This document shows positions 32,423-43,536 of a DNA stretch of 64,000 nt, one piece after another (the first letter of the stretch is position 1; each line of letters starts with the position of its first letter). Location: NCBI GenBank assembly GCA_964036045.1, contig OZ038383.1, positions 41,562,354 through 41,626,353 of the forward strand, written 5' to 3'. The notes beneath the pieces were generated by a model. The model was not told the DNA's origin, did not search any database, and was given only the letters and a program-made list of their open reading frames with translations. The DNA comes from Eutreptiella sp. 'Long Island Sound 2002'. Its lineage: Eukaryota > Euglenozoa > Euglenophyceae > Eutreptiales > Eutreptiaceae. The translations under genes and the position numbers were made by a program.

Positions 32423-35414
32423 TGGTAGCAGAGGAAATCATGACTCTGCTTCTGGAATCTCCACGGACACCTTGAGATCATCGGACTTTAGCGGGGCTAT
32501 TACTCGTTCTGGGTCACTGCGTGTTTCCCCTGAGGTTACATTCGTGGCATCTCCCCAGCAAACGGAGGATCAACCTTCTGAGTGTCCTTACTGTGGCCAT
32601 AGACATTGGCCTGGAGTTCATACTTGTGCTGATTGTTGTGTGCACGCCCCAACCAACCTTAAACCTGGGCGAGAATCTCCCTCCTCGAGAGAATCTGGTT
32701 CCAGCTCTCACGCTTTGCCTGATCTTGAAGACAGCAGCAGCGAAGGAGAGCCGTCTGATACTGGAATTAGTGGTGAAGACTGGGAAAACCACTTCCAGGA
32801 AATCTGGAATCAGGAGTTCCTGAACCGCCAGAATTGGCTACTGGCGGCGGCGAGCTATCGAGGCCGCCTGAGGGACTGGTTCAGGGCGTCGTGCCAGTTC
32901 ATCAGGGACAGTGGCCGCCTGCGATTCGACGCCACATTGCAGGAACAAGGAGATTGGGAAGAGCTGATGGACCAGTTCGACCACCAGGCTGCCGTGATGG
33001 TTCAGATGGCCATCATTGCCGAGGAGAGACGCCAGAATGTGCATCCGCACGCTGGTTCGTCGGGCGCCTGGGGTCCGAACGACGAAGAGGTCGACGAAAT
33101 GAGGTGTGATTCGACACATTCTCACCTCTCCAGGGAGCAACTGTCCAAGCTTCCCAGCTCTACCTCCAGTGTTGACACTTGGGTCGACGAGGTAAGAAGC
33201 AAGGGAAAAGGGACAAGATGCCCGTCCTGTGGTGAGTGTGCCAAGGACTGCTCCTGTCGACGCCAGATATCGTCGCTGGAAGACAGGGTGAAGGAGCTGA
33301 AGAAGGCCGCCAAGGAGAAAAAGAGGGATGAGGACAGCAAGTGGAAGGAGATGGAGCAGAAGCTGGAGAAGTCGACCAATCTGGTACAAAATCTGAGCAC
33401 TACTGGGCTCACTGGACCAGCGCCTACAATGGCAAGTCACCCAGCACCTGCCTCCTCAGCTGCACCTGCATCCACGCCTTACAGCGTTCCACATTCTCCG
33501 GCACCCCCAGCTTTTACTGGTTCACACCCAGCTTTTACTGGAAATTCTGGTAATCCCCCTACTGGATTTACAAGTCCTATTGGGTTCAATCTGGGTACCG
33601 AAGGAGGAGAATCTTCGTCAGGAAGGTCTGTACTGTCTGTAAGTACTGTCAGAGATATTGATGGCAAGGCAAAGACCACCGTGAAGGAGATATCAATGGC
33701 CTTGAAGAAGAAGGACCGGCAGCAGAAATAAAACGAAGCCAAAATCAAAGAAAAGCAGAAGAAATTGAAGGAGATGAGGCTTCATCAAGCAGGATCAACG
33801 CCGTTTGTACAGCCTACGGTGGACCAGGCGTTGCTGGCGGCCGCAATTGCGCAAGCACAGGCAATGGGAGGCGCCGCCGTGAACCCAGTATTCGTGAATC
33901 CGGTTGGCACATCCACAGGTTTCAACCTGAACCACCTGCTCAATCCGTTGCACATGAGGCTGAGGGGTTCAGTAATGAAGCAGCCTAAGTTCTCTTGGCA
34001 CCCAAATTACTGGGCGTCCTTCGAACGGCAGTTCATGGTCTGGTTGCAGACGGAGAAACTGGACAACGAACTCTGGATTCTCGGGTTGATGGACTGTTTG
34101 ACTGGCAAACTCAGGGAAAGTACATATAACCTTTATGTGGAAAGGCAGAATCAAGGAGATCCCCTGACTTATGAAGAGCTGTATCGAAGTCTCAAAAAGA
34201 AAGGCTCTCGACTTCCTGAAGATCATTACAGGAACCGTCTTGAGAACTTCAGGGCGATCAAGAAATTGTTTCTTGAAGAGATCCAAATAGCAAGGCAAGA
34301 TTGGGAGTTTTTGGTGCAGGAGGCGGAGAACTCGGGAGAAGGCCTTTCTGAAGGCGAGATGAAGAAGATTCTTCTGAGCAAGCTCAAGCCGGAGACCAAG
34401 CAGAAGATCAGGGACTCCCAGGCGGACCAAAAAGTCCTGGGCAACTGGGTTGAAGTCCGAGGATTGCCAGAGACTATGGGAAAAATGGCAGTTCGTGAGT
34501 TGCTACACTCTATCAGTGGTACTGGATTGAAAGACATCACTATTCGTGAGGGCAGATGGAGAGTTGGTTTCCATGATTCCCAACAGTCGGAGTTTTTCTG
34601 TAGCATGGTGGATGGAAAAGTGAAGTATAAGGGGACAGTTTTGAAGGTACGGCCGTGGATCTTCTTGTATGGAGTCGAGCAGATCTGGGACCAACTTGAA
34701 AAGTATGCAAACTTAGAACGCCAGAAGTCACAGGATGCACAAGGCTTCGGAGGCAAGGTCAGTGCCGTTGGTGAGAAGGGATGCTCCGTGTGCATTGCCC
34801 TTGGAAAGGAAGGTCGAGCGGCGACTCACACGACCGCAGATCACAGGTGGACGCCCTCAGATCTCAAGACAATTCAGTCCAAAATGGATGGAAAGGGAAA
34901 TTCTCCCAAGAATCCCCAGCAGGATGGAGCACGAGATGCTGACCAGCATGGACGGGGAAAGGGTAAAGGGCAGTCCAAAGGAAAGAACAGAGACTGGACA
35001 CCAAAAGATTACTCGCAGCAAGGCGGAGATCCAAGTGGCTCAAGATGGACCGATGCTGGTGGAAAATCTGGTGGAAAATCTGGTGAAAAGAGTGGAAAGG
35101 GACAAGGAAAGTCCGGGAATCAAGATGATTCCAAGGTGAATGGCAACCCCCTGTACACGGAGACGCCAGCAAACAAGACCTTAGGCAACAACAAGGATAC
35201 TGGAGGTCGAGGCAAGGGCAGATCCAACGAATCCAACCCCAATTCGAACACCTCCAACAACAAAGGCCAAGGAGGTAAAAAAGGTGGTGGTGGAAAGTCA
35301 TTTGGTGGTCATGGACGTGGAAAAGGAGTCAATGCCGTTGAAGCAGGAGAGGAATGGGTTGACGAAGGACAAGTACAGGACGTGCAGCCGAACGTCGAAG
35401 AAGAATGGCCATAG
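32241..35414 (+). pseudogene. Gag of Ty3 element 2 (starts inside the LTR; one internal stop)
   Basis: One frame of about 1,058 codons is broken only by TAA at 33729-33731. The start lies within the LTR and translation would run through the primer-binding site. An N-terminal zinc-like motif (CPYCGHRHWPGVHTCADC, about 32583-32636) precedes an acidic region. A second cysteine cluster (CPSCGECAKDCSC, about 33220-33258) leads to a coiled coil (RVKELKKAAKEKKRDEDSKW). Capsid-like sequence follows (SWHPNYWASFERQFMVWLQ, near 33990). A C-x2-C...H...H motif (CSVCIALGKEGRAATHTT, about 34780) and a Gly/Lys/Ser-rich basic tail, likely RNA-binding, complete the protein. It ends in TAG at 35412, with protease in the same frame beyond it. 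Confidence 0.82.
32423..32435 (+). promoter_or_regulatory. Primer-binding site, initiator tRNA-Met type
   Basis: TGGTAGCAGAGGA directly follows the LTR. It is complementary to the 3' end of eukaryotic initiator tRNA-Met (ends CCTCTGCTACCA). Minus-strand DNA synthesis would start here. Confidence 0.88.
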
Positions 35415-36125
35415 GGAAGCCAACTTGACCCAATTCCCAACACTGGGGTTGAGTGGCAGGAAACAAAGCCCATCAGGGTAGTTGGGGCGGTGGATGGACG
35501 CTGCTGGGATCGGCTGGGGCGCTCCTCCGGACTCCTTTACCCTGCCTGGGTCCTCAGCGCTGTCCGGCGGGGCAAGCAGCGCCAGTTTGTCTGCTGGATC
35601 CAGGTCAGGACGACAGATGGTAAGGTTAAACTTGCCAAATGTCTGATTGACAATGGTTCAGAGGTCAATCTGGTGAGGAAAGGCTTTCTGCAGAAGGACG
35701 AGGCGAAGATGTCCTCGACACCTGTCCAGCTGGAGGGAGTCAGCGGACATCGCCTTGACGGTGGCGACAGAGAGGCAGAATTGGCAGTCAGATTGGTGAA
35801 ACAATCTGTGTGGAGCGTGGAAGAGAAGGTCACCGAGGAGTGGTTTCCTGGAAAATTCTATGAAGCCAGCATAAAGTATGATTTATTCTTGGGTCAACCA
35901 TGGCTTCACGCACACCATGTGTCGCCCATGGGACACAGGACATGCTTCCTCCAGGATCCGTCGACCAGCGACCCGTCCGACTTGTATTATCTGCACCGGT
36001 ATACCAAGAGTATCCACCAATTCAAGGAGCGAAATAAGCTGCATATTCAGCAAGATGGGCAGGAATGGACAGGGAATCAAGAAAAATTCGACGAGGGAAA
36101 AGTATTCATTGAACTGCAAGAAGTG
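35415..36125 (+). pseudogene. Protease of Ty3 element 2
   Basis: It is in the same frame as gag after the TAG at 35412. The active-site loop reads CLIDNGSEVNLVRKGF (about 35640-35685), keeping Asp and Gly but with Asn in place of Ser/Thr. The usual end motif is YDLFLGQPWL (about 35878-35905). Element 4 has the same DNGSEV, so the Asn is a lineage trait and not damage. A frameshift near 36125 separates it from the next domain. Confidence 0.8.
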
Positions 36126-36999
36126 GAAGTCAGTTTGCTATCGTGTGGTCGACAAATGGCGGGACATTCTGGTGGATTATTTCGAAAGGAACCACAATTT
36201 CTGTCCGCAAGTTGATGCTTTTGCAAACAAAAAGAATAAAAGATTTCCGAAGTTCTACGACGATGCCTGGAGTGAGGACTGGTCTGAACCTCTATGGATC
36301 AATCCGCCCTTCGACGTTTTTCCTCGTGTGGTGCAGGAGCTAAAGCAATCGGGCGCAAAGGCGATTTTCATTGTCCCCAACTGGCCAAAACAATTTTGGT
36401 TCAAGGACATTATGGACATTTCAATCGACATTGTCCACCTACCTCACAAGGGAGTGAAGCTGTATTGCGAAGACAATGGCAAGCCTTTGCCACAGCGTTC
36501 GTGGAGCACGTTGGCGTGCTTAGTTTACGGTAATCTGGGAGATTTTTGGCAAGATGACAGTGAAATGGGAACAGAAGAGGTCATCTCATATTCCTCAAGA
36601 ATCGACGAATTTGAGGTGGATGAAGACGATCGAGAGCGGAATCCCGACGTAACGTCGCGGAAGGAGGGAAGGACAATTGGCGTCCCTCAAGAGAACGCCT
36701 CCATCCATTCCAAATCGTCCCCATCAGACAAGAATCAAGCCAAGACTGTCAAGATTTCAAGCAAGAATGACGACAAATTTCCAAGATTTTCACCTGAAAT
36801 GACAGGAATGCAGCTGAATTCGTCCGACCATCCCTTCAAGACATTCGTGGACCCCCTTAATTGGTGGGATCCCACGGAGGAGCGAGCTCAGGTGAGCTTC
36901 ATCCGCCAACAATGCCACGAAGAAGTTTGGAATGAAGTTGCTGAGAATATGAGACCACGACCAACAATTCCCATCCTTCGACATAATGTCGGTGATTAA
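36126..36999 (+). pseudogene. Methyltransferase-like domain of Ty3 element 2 pol
   Basis: In the frame 35878-36999 the sequence runs YRVVDKWRDILVDYFE, VDAFANKKNKRFPKFYDD, LWINPPFDVFPRVV (NPPF at 36301-36312), AIFIVPNWPKQFWFKDI and VHLPHKGVKLYCED. This is the layout of Dam-like N6-adenine methyltransferase remnants known from DIRS elements. It lies between protease and RT, which is not the textbook Ty3 order. NPPF is intact here, so catalysis is conceivable, though no AdoMet-binding FxGxG motif is evident. After it comes a charged linker with no motif. Confidence 0.7.
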
Positions 37000-37897
37000 A
37001 TGTGGGAATCAGGTCGACGGAGACAAGATGTCTGCAAGAAGGGACGCAGTGTTCGAAGATTATAAAGATGATGTGCTGAGTGAAAAGTTGTGGAAAAACC
37101 CCCCAATCCGATGTGAAAATGGGGAAGCCAAGGTTGAGATAATCCAAGGCTCAAAGCTGCACAAACAACGTCCATTCTACCTGCACGGCACCAAAGGAGA
37201 TGCCCTGCGAAAGATTATTGAGCGCAATCTCTATGAGTTCGGTTTGTACGAGGGCTGCATGAGTTCTGAGTGGTGTTCAGCACCATTTACTGTGTCAAAA
37301 ACCCCACCTGTTGACCAATCCAGCATAGATGCTTGGCGTCTAGTGGTGGATTACAGAGCCCTGAATGCCGCCACGGTACCTGACGCGCATCCCCTTCCTT
37401 TAATCGAGAGAGGGGTTCGCCGCGAGAGCCAAAGGTAAGCTCTTTACTGTGTTGGATTTGCCCATGGCTTTCACCAAATGCCACTTCGAAAGGAGGATAG
37501 GCATTTGACGGCAATGTGCACGCCCTTTGGCACTGTCCAGTGGACTGTACTGCCGAGGGGTCTGAAGAATGCGCCGTCGATGTTCCAGAAGATGATGGAG
37601 ACTATTTTCTTTCAGAAGCACAAGTCTCTGAATTTACAAGAATTCTGCAGCATCTACATTGACGACCTTCTGATTGCCACGCCGTTGGGAAAAAACTTTG
37701 ATGAGTGCCTGAAGTTGCACGAAGAACAAGTTCGCAAAGTTCTCGAAGTCCTCCGACAAGAGAAGCTCGTGTGTGGACCCAAGAAGGGCAAAATGTTCCT
37801 TCCAGAGCGTGGAATTTTGTGGCTCTGTCTTGGAAGATGGGACAAGAAGACCGGCCCCAGGGAAAATGGCTGCCCTGCAGCTATGGGAAAGGCCTAA
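36986..37897 (+). pseudogene. Reverse transcriptase of Ty3 element 2 (frameshifted)
   Basis: The fingers are in 36986-37438 (LYEGCMSSEWCSAPFTVSK, WRLVVDYRALNAATVPDAHP). The frame breaks near 37435 and resumes at 37478-37897 with HQMPLRKEDRHLTAMCTPFG, LPRGLKNAPSMFQKMMET and catalytic YIDD (near 37658). A second shift near 37800 leads into the thumb in another frame. The motifs are otherwise complete. Confidence 0.85.
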
Positions 37898-38657
37898 AAC
37901 CATCACGCAGCTTCGTGCCTTTTTAGGCTGCTGCAATTATTACCACGAGTTCCTTCCTCTCTACGCCAAGTTCTCTGGTCCATTGACAGAGTTACTCAAG
38001 GTTGGCAAAATAGAAGGAAAGAAGGGATCTCAAGTCAAGCTCAGGTGGACGCCAGAATGTGAAGAGGCCTTTACTGGTCTCAAGGAAGCACTGGCGAATG
38101 TGGTTACATTAAAGACTCCGTGGTTGGATGGAAGACCTTTTTATATTCGTACAGACGCCAGTCGTTACGCCATTGGAGCTACGATCGAGCAAGTCGATGA
38201 CGAAGGTCACCATCATCCCCTGGCTTTCTGGTCTCGCAAGCTTACAACAAGACAGCAAAATTGGAGTCCAAGGGATCAAGAAGCCTACGCAATCCTTTAT
38301 GCCTTACGGCGTTATGAAGGTTGGATCTTGGGCCATCGCGTTGAGGTACTGACTGACCACAAGTCACTGGAGAGCTGGAGGACAGAACATGTGGATACCC
38401 CTGGTGGACCAGCTGGGAGGAGAGGCCGTTGGCATGAAACTCTCAGCAGATTTGATCTCCATGTGACTTACATTCCAGGGCGCTACAATAAAGTGGCGGA
38501 CGCCCTGAGTCGCTGGGCCTACCCAGCCTCAGAGGCTTACTCTGAAGTGAGTTTTCATGGGACAGCGACGGATAAAGCCGAAGTGATCGAGTTTGATAAG
38601 GAGGAACAAGCACTGATCAAGAAACATTGTCTCCAATGTTCGATGAAAATCGGATGA
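37773..38657 (+). CDS. RT thumb and RNase H of Ty3 element 2
   Basis: This is an intact 294-codon frame. The thumb reads KTITQLRAFLGCCNYYHEF. RNase H reads YIRTDASRYAIGATIEQ, SPRDQEAYAILYALRRYEGW, VEVLTDHKSLESW and PGRYNKVADALSRWAYP, with the acidic residues in place. The end overlaps the integrase frame. Confidence 0.88.
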   Translation: MDPRRAKCSFQSVEFCGSVLEDGTRRPAPGKMAALQLWERPKTITQLRAFLGCCNYYHEFLPLYAKFSGPLTELLKVGKIEGKKGSQVKLRWTPECEEAFTGLKEALANVVTLKTPWLDGRPFYIRTDASRYAIGATIEQVDDEGHHHPLAFWSRKLTTRQQNWSPRDQEAYAILYALRRYEGWILGHRVEVLTDHKSLESWRTEHVDTPGGPAGRRGRWHETLSRFDLHVTYIPGRYNKVADALSRWAYPASEAYSEVSFHGTATDKAEVIEFDKEEQALIKKHCLQCSMKIG

Positions 38658-40386
38658 GGGTGGAATTGGTCAGATGCAAGGAGATTACCAAGGCAGATCA
38701 GACTGCAGGAGTTAACTCTGACTCTGAGTCGGCGCTGCCACTCCTTAAAGTGTTTCCAGTGACAAGATCCAAGGCGAAATCCACGCTCCCTCCACAACAA
38801 AAGGACGAGGAAACTTCCTTCCTCTATGTGGATTGGACGAGGATGTACAAGGAGGACAGGTTCTTTGGGTCTGTATACCAGAAGTTGAAAGGGGACAAGC
38901 CTTGCGACTCTGAAGAGACGTCTGATTTCAAAATCCAAGGCGACAAGTTATTTTGGCAAGGACGGATTTGTGTTCCTGATTGTCTGATTGACCAATATGA
39001 CAAACATTGGCATCAGAATGAGACAGCCCACACACATTCTCGTGTTCTGGAGCAGGAGCTACGACACAGGGTGTACACACGGGACCTCAAGAGTGCCTGT
39101 GAGCGAGTTGCCAAAGGATGCAAGCAATGTCAGGCGACCATCCCCAAGAATCAAAAGGCAGAAGGATTACTGAAGGGATTGCCAATTCCTCAGAGGTTGT
39201 TCAACAAGGTGACGGGGATGTCCTCGAGTTGGGACAAATCTAAGAGGAATGTCTCTACACGAGGAAGCCAATCGATGGGGTTTTGTTAATTCGAGACCGC
39301 CACAGTGGCTACATCCAGGTCCTCCCTTGCAACACAAAGCATCTCACCTCTGAAATGGCTGCCAAGTGGACTGCAAGTCAGTGGATGAGTAACTGGGATG
39401 TTCCCAGTGAAATTCTGACGGACAGTGGGAAGGAGTTCATTAGGACTTGGTGGGAGAACATGTGTGCTCTATTGGGAGTTCATCATCTTCGTGCCCGAGT
39501 CTACGACCATCGAGCCCTCCCTGCTGAACGCGCTGGAAGAATTCTTATCAACATTCTGAGAAAATTCCTGGCGACTGAAAAAGACTACAATTGGTTGGAG
39601 ACAATTTACTGTGTCTTGAGGAGATACCATCGGACCAAGAATTACACTGGATTAAGTCCGAATGAGCTTGTTTTTGGTCGAGAGAAGATGGGTCCAGGAC
39701 CAGTGATGTATCATCCAAGGCAGTGCTACGACGCCTCACAATGGTTTGGGAGGATCAAGGATTTAGAGTCCAAGTGCATCCAAGCCAAAGTGGAGAGTCA
39801 AGCAGATTGGTTGGAATTCAAAAATCAGTCGAGAACACAAGGAAAACCCTTCGAGAAAGGCCAGCAAGTTTGGCTTCGTAAGTCAGACGAGACCCTGAAG
39901 GACGACAACGAATTGTTACCTTTGTGGGAAGGCCCATTCCAAGTCAGTGGTCAACTAAGTGAGACTACATTCAACCTTGAAGTTGAACCGGGCAGACATC
40001 CAGAAGTACATCGGGATCGTTTGAAGGCCGAAGTACCCTGCCCCAAGGGAAGGTTCAAGCCTCTCTATTGGACTTCGAAGTACCTGAGCGACAGGAAGAT
40101 GGTCACCAGCAGTTTCGAGTTGGAGAAGATCCTTGATTACAAGAAAAATGCTCGAAACAACTGGTACTTTCTGTGCAGATGGAAACTATTCGGTCCAGAA
40201 GAATACAAATGGGAGCCAGCTTCAAGCTTTATCCATGGGTATACGGACACTTTCATCAAGTTCCTGAAGAAGCACCCTGAGATTGACCGTGAGCTCTCGC
40301 TGATCAAAGATTGTGTCACCAAGGAAGACTTACAAGCACAAGAAGAAGCTCCAATTGTGGCAGAATCCATTCGAGACAAGATCTGA
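38627..40386 (+). pseudogene. Integrase and chromodomain of Ty3 element 2
   Basis: Frame 38627-39289 holds the HHCC zinc site (HWHQNETAHTHS, CERVAKGCKQCQ). After a shift near 39285, frame 39283-40386 holds the core: IRDRHSGYIQV, ILTDSGKEFIRTW, and E in LPAERAGR. The GPFQVSG...FNLEVEPGRHPEVHRDRLK region follows. The C-terminal chromodomain reads FELEKILDYKKN, YFLCRWKLFG and YKWEPASSF. Chromodomains steer integration to marked chromatin. Only the one shift separates it from an intact state. Confidence 0.88.
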
Positions 40387-41735
40387 TGAGAATTTGAGTC
40401 GCCGAAACTTTCGAAAAGGTTTACGGTCTACATATACCCTTGGCATTGGGACAAAACAGTTCTGGCGCATCGTCTATGTGGTTCGATGAACAGATGATGG
40501 GACATTCTGGGATCATCCTGGTCATCATGTCCATCATTCCCATCATGGTCATCATGTGAATCATGTGCTTCATTGTAGATGATTTCCATCGGAAGTTCCG
40601 AAAGGCCTTTATCCTCAACCACGACGACACTCTCGTGTTTTGCTGTCGACTGGACCCCTCTACTCGCCTTGGGAAGGACTCGTTCGAGTTCGTGCTCATT
40701 TGAGAGATTCTGGCACATGACTGGGTCTGATGCATTTCATGTGTCTGACGAATCTGCTGAGAATGTCATTTCAATCAGCTCTTACATTGAGACTGTTGGT
40801 TTGTTTTTCAATAGACCGCTGTCAAAGGGCTTATATAGACCAAGTGACAACGATGGTGTTCTTACTTGTGTCGACTCGCTGTTCATCTGTGGATTGTGTT
40901 GGAATCCCCCTCAGAATCAGCTCAGTTTTGGCACATTCCTGGTACCAAGCATTGGATGCTTATACATTCTGGGACTATAATGAGTTAATTACCCCTTCTG
41001 GCTCATACTGGATTAAACATGAAGCCCTGGAGACGATACTGACAGTGTGATGTACACTCACTGGGTTTTCTTGGCTATCATTACTCTTGCATGATTGGAT
41101 TTCCATCATGGGATTCATCATCATCATGAGGATTTGACCTGGATTGGCTATGAATGAGAACTGGATTTCCGTTCAGCACAGCACACAGAGTCTATCGACA
41201 ATGAATTGGACCTATATTGGCTTGCTGCAGACTTCGCCGCCCTCAATCCGTGTGCGATTCACTGTTTTTGGTCTCAATTCAGTCACATTTTGTACCATAA
41301 TCTGGCATCTGGTCTCATGACTGCAAATGACACCGACCAGTTTCACATATCTTGGACTCCATGAAGGGATACCCTATTTTTTGGACGCTCGACGACATGG
41401 CGACACTCGTTTTCTGTTTTCTGACAGTGGGATGTCAGATCCTGATTTCATCATGGATCATGGATCTTGATCATGCATGTACATTCTTCACTCAGACTTT
41501 CAATTTTCGGATTTTTGAGCTTGAACGAAGCTATTTCTGTGTGCCCTAAGGTACTTATGCGTTTCATTCAAGTCGATGGCCATCGCGAAGCACAGATCTC
41601 AGCACAATTTTGCTCATATCAGCTCAATTTCTCACATTTTGTCATAGATTGGTCGGTTTTTGGTCACTTTAGCCGTTTCTTTCACTTCACTTGACCCAGC
41701 CTGACATACTGACATATGTTTTCAGAGGGGGAGTG
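40387..41735 (+). other. 3' untranslated region and polypurine tract of Ty3 element 2
   Basis: No gene is supported. Positions 40490-40570 are rich in ATCATG/CATCAT repeats. The tract AGAGGGGGAG ends at 41735, directly before the 3' LTR, and would prime plus-strand synthesis. Confidence 0.75.
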
Positions 41736-42759
41736 TAACGGCAGCATTGACAGCACTCAATTTATACATCAATGTGATCAGAATTTCAATGATTCTCAGA
41801 TGTACATTAGTGCAGTAGGTTTTCCGCTTGTTTTCATGTTTTCCGTTCGCCGCCAGATGTCGCCTGTGAGCGCGTGTCGAGTCGCATTTGTCTTTCGTGA
41901 TTTCCCAATCGGATTTATTTAAATTATTTCGAATGACTTCACGTTGTGTCATTATGTGCGATGGATGCACCTTGAGATTCTATGTCTGCTTCATTTTTGT
42001 AGACCGGGTTTTCTGACTATTCATATTCCACCATGGAGTTCAATGGACTTACAAGTGCTTCGCATATGTCGCTCCCCGAGGCTGGATATGGGTCTGAAGA
42101 GGGTCAGTTGGGTTCGGAGATATCAGGGGCAGGTTTTCCATTGATGTTACGTCTGATGAACAATGACAGCAAAGTGCCAGTTAGTTTCAACAATGGTTCA
42201 AGAATTTGTTGATTTTTGTCTAGGAAACATGTTCACATTGGACACCTGGTTGGAAAAATCCTATGCGCACGTGCTATTTGAGGACCACCATGAGCAAATC
42301 ATCATTTGGTGATGAGAATCTGAGCCAATTTTGGACTAGTAAATATGTGAAAATGTGAAATGTTGCATTTTTGTTTCCTGGATAGTCATCCTTTGTGTAT
42401 GGTATATGCCGGAGCTATTTTTTGAACGATTTCTGTGGTGAAAACAACAATGAAAGGAGAAATGATGGGCAATGCACCATTAAAGCACCATTAAAAATAG
42501 AACAAAGTTTCTTTTGGGTAGATTTTAGAGGCATTCAGATAGATTGTGTGGATTTGGGAAAAGTTGGTCGTTAAATTACTAGGTGCAATGGACTTACAAG
42601 TGCTTCGCATATGTCGCTCCCCGAGGCTGGATATTGGTCAGGAGAGGGTCAGTTGGGTTCGGAGATATCAGGGGCAGTGTCGGGCGTTAGAACCCCTGGG
42701 GCATCAAGGCTACAGGCTTCGCAATTACAAGAAAGATCCGCCACTATGCAGCGGTTACA
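41736..42759 (+). repeat. 3' LTR of Ty3 element 2, chimeric with a 546-bp excess
   Basis: 41736-42132 matches the 5' LTR. Then 42133-42586 has no counterpart. From 42587 a second, more diverged copy of the LTR's last 170 bases (to 42759) follows, so about 90 bp are present twice. The target duplication lies after 42759, so the whole stretch belongs to the element. Confidence 0.8.
42133..42586. other. Unmatched 454-bp segment inside the 3' LTR
   Basis: AT-rich, no protein frame, no terminal repeats and no match elsewhere in the window. It may come from a longer relative of the LTR. Confidence 0.5.
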
Positions 42760-42950
42760 CGCATCCGTTGGTTTTTGCGCAGACGCAGAAAAAACACAAA
42801 CAACAATCGCGCGCCCTCCTCCCCCTGTTTTAGCCCTTCCCACGATTCTTCTGCCTTGTTATACGGCGTTTCCTCTGAGCAGACATCGCGGAATACGCCA
42901 GATGCTGCGGCCACTGTCTTCTCAAGGTCCAACTCTTTTCGCAGGGGCAT
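42760..42950 (-). pseudogene. Transposase-like gene, left-arm copy, N-terminal part
   Basis: It starts at the ATG whose first base is 42950 (MPLRKELDLEKTVAAASGVF) and is open to 42760, where Ty3 element 2 interrupts it. It continues at 31940. The mirror ATG in the right arm is exactly at 43537-43539, with no net gap across the centre. Here the frame is intact, whereas the right-arm copy shifts early. Confidence 0.75.
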
Positions 42951-43536
42951 TATTGCTGTGGAAAATAATTGCGTAACTGTATCTGCGTAAAAACCGCTGT
43001 TTGAAAAACTGTCTCGCTTTGAAACATCAACCTGTCACATAGTATTCGCGCGACCAATTGTTCAATGATTCGCTTGTCGCATGCACCATTTTCGGTTTAA
43101 TGTAACTGTCTGGTGGTCCCACATTTGACTAGTTAATCCTGATTGCGGTACCCAGTTGCGGCGCGCTTCTATCGCTGCTGGGCACTGAAGTCAGCGGTGA
43201 CCACAGTATGAAAAGTAGAGATGCCGGCGGGACCTGCATGGGCGCCCACACAGGTCCCGCCGGCATCTCCAGCTTTCATACTGTGGTCACCGCTGACTTC
43301 ACTGCCCAACAGCGATGGTAGCGCGCCGCAACTGGCTACCGCAATCAGGATTAACTAGTCAAATGTGGGATCACCAGACAGTTACAGGTACCCAAAAATG
43401 GTGCATGGGACAAGCGAATCACAGAATAATTGGTCGCGCGAAAACTGTGTGACAGGTTGATGTTTCAAATCAAGAAAGTTTTTCAAACAGCGATTTTTAC
43501 GTAGATACAGTTACGCAATTATTTTTCACAGCAACA
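42951..43536. repeat. Palindrome core of the inverted dimer: two leaders back to back
   Basis: Two 293-bp leaders mirror each other about 43243/43244. The centre is TGGGCGCCCA, itself a perfect palindrome, flanked by a 2-bp mismatch and then uninterrupted pairing (GATGCCGGCGGGACCTG with its complement). By eye about 91% of positions pair over 160 bases per side. No protein frame is shared. Divergent promoters for the two outward genes should lie here, but I cannot point to a TATA box. Confidence 0.88.

Larger units (their letters stand above)
31941..42759 (+). mobile_element. Ty3/gypsy element 2 with chromodomain
   Basis: The LTRs begin TGTAACGG and end CGGTTACA. The 5-bp target duplication CGCAT lies at 31936-31940 and 42760-42764. 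It interrupts codons of the transposase-like gene in the left arm (QRMR before, CSVEKA after). Internal order is primer-binding site, gag, protease, methyltransferase-like domain, RT, RNase H, integrase, chromodomain, polypurine tract. There are a few stops and frameshifts. It is younger than the inverted dimer it sits in. Confidence 0.92.

Noticed and set aside
40490-40570. ATCATG-rich tract as a regulatory array
   Set aside because: Degenerate simple repeat with no symmetric or positional pattern.
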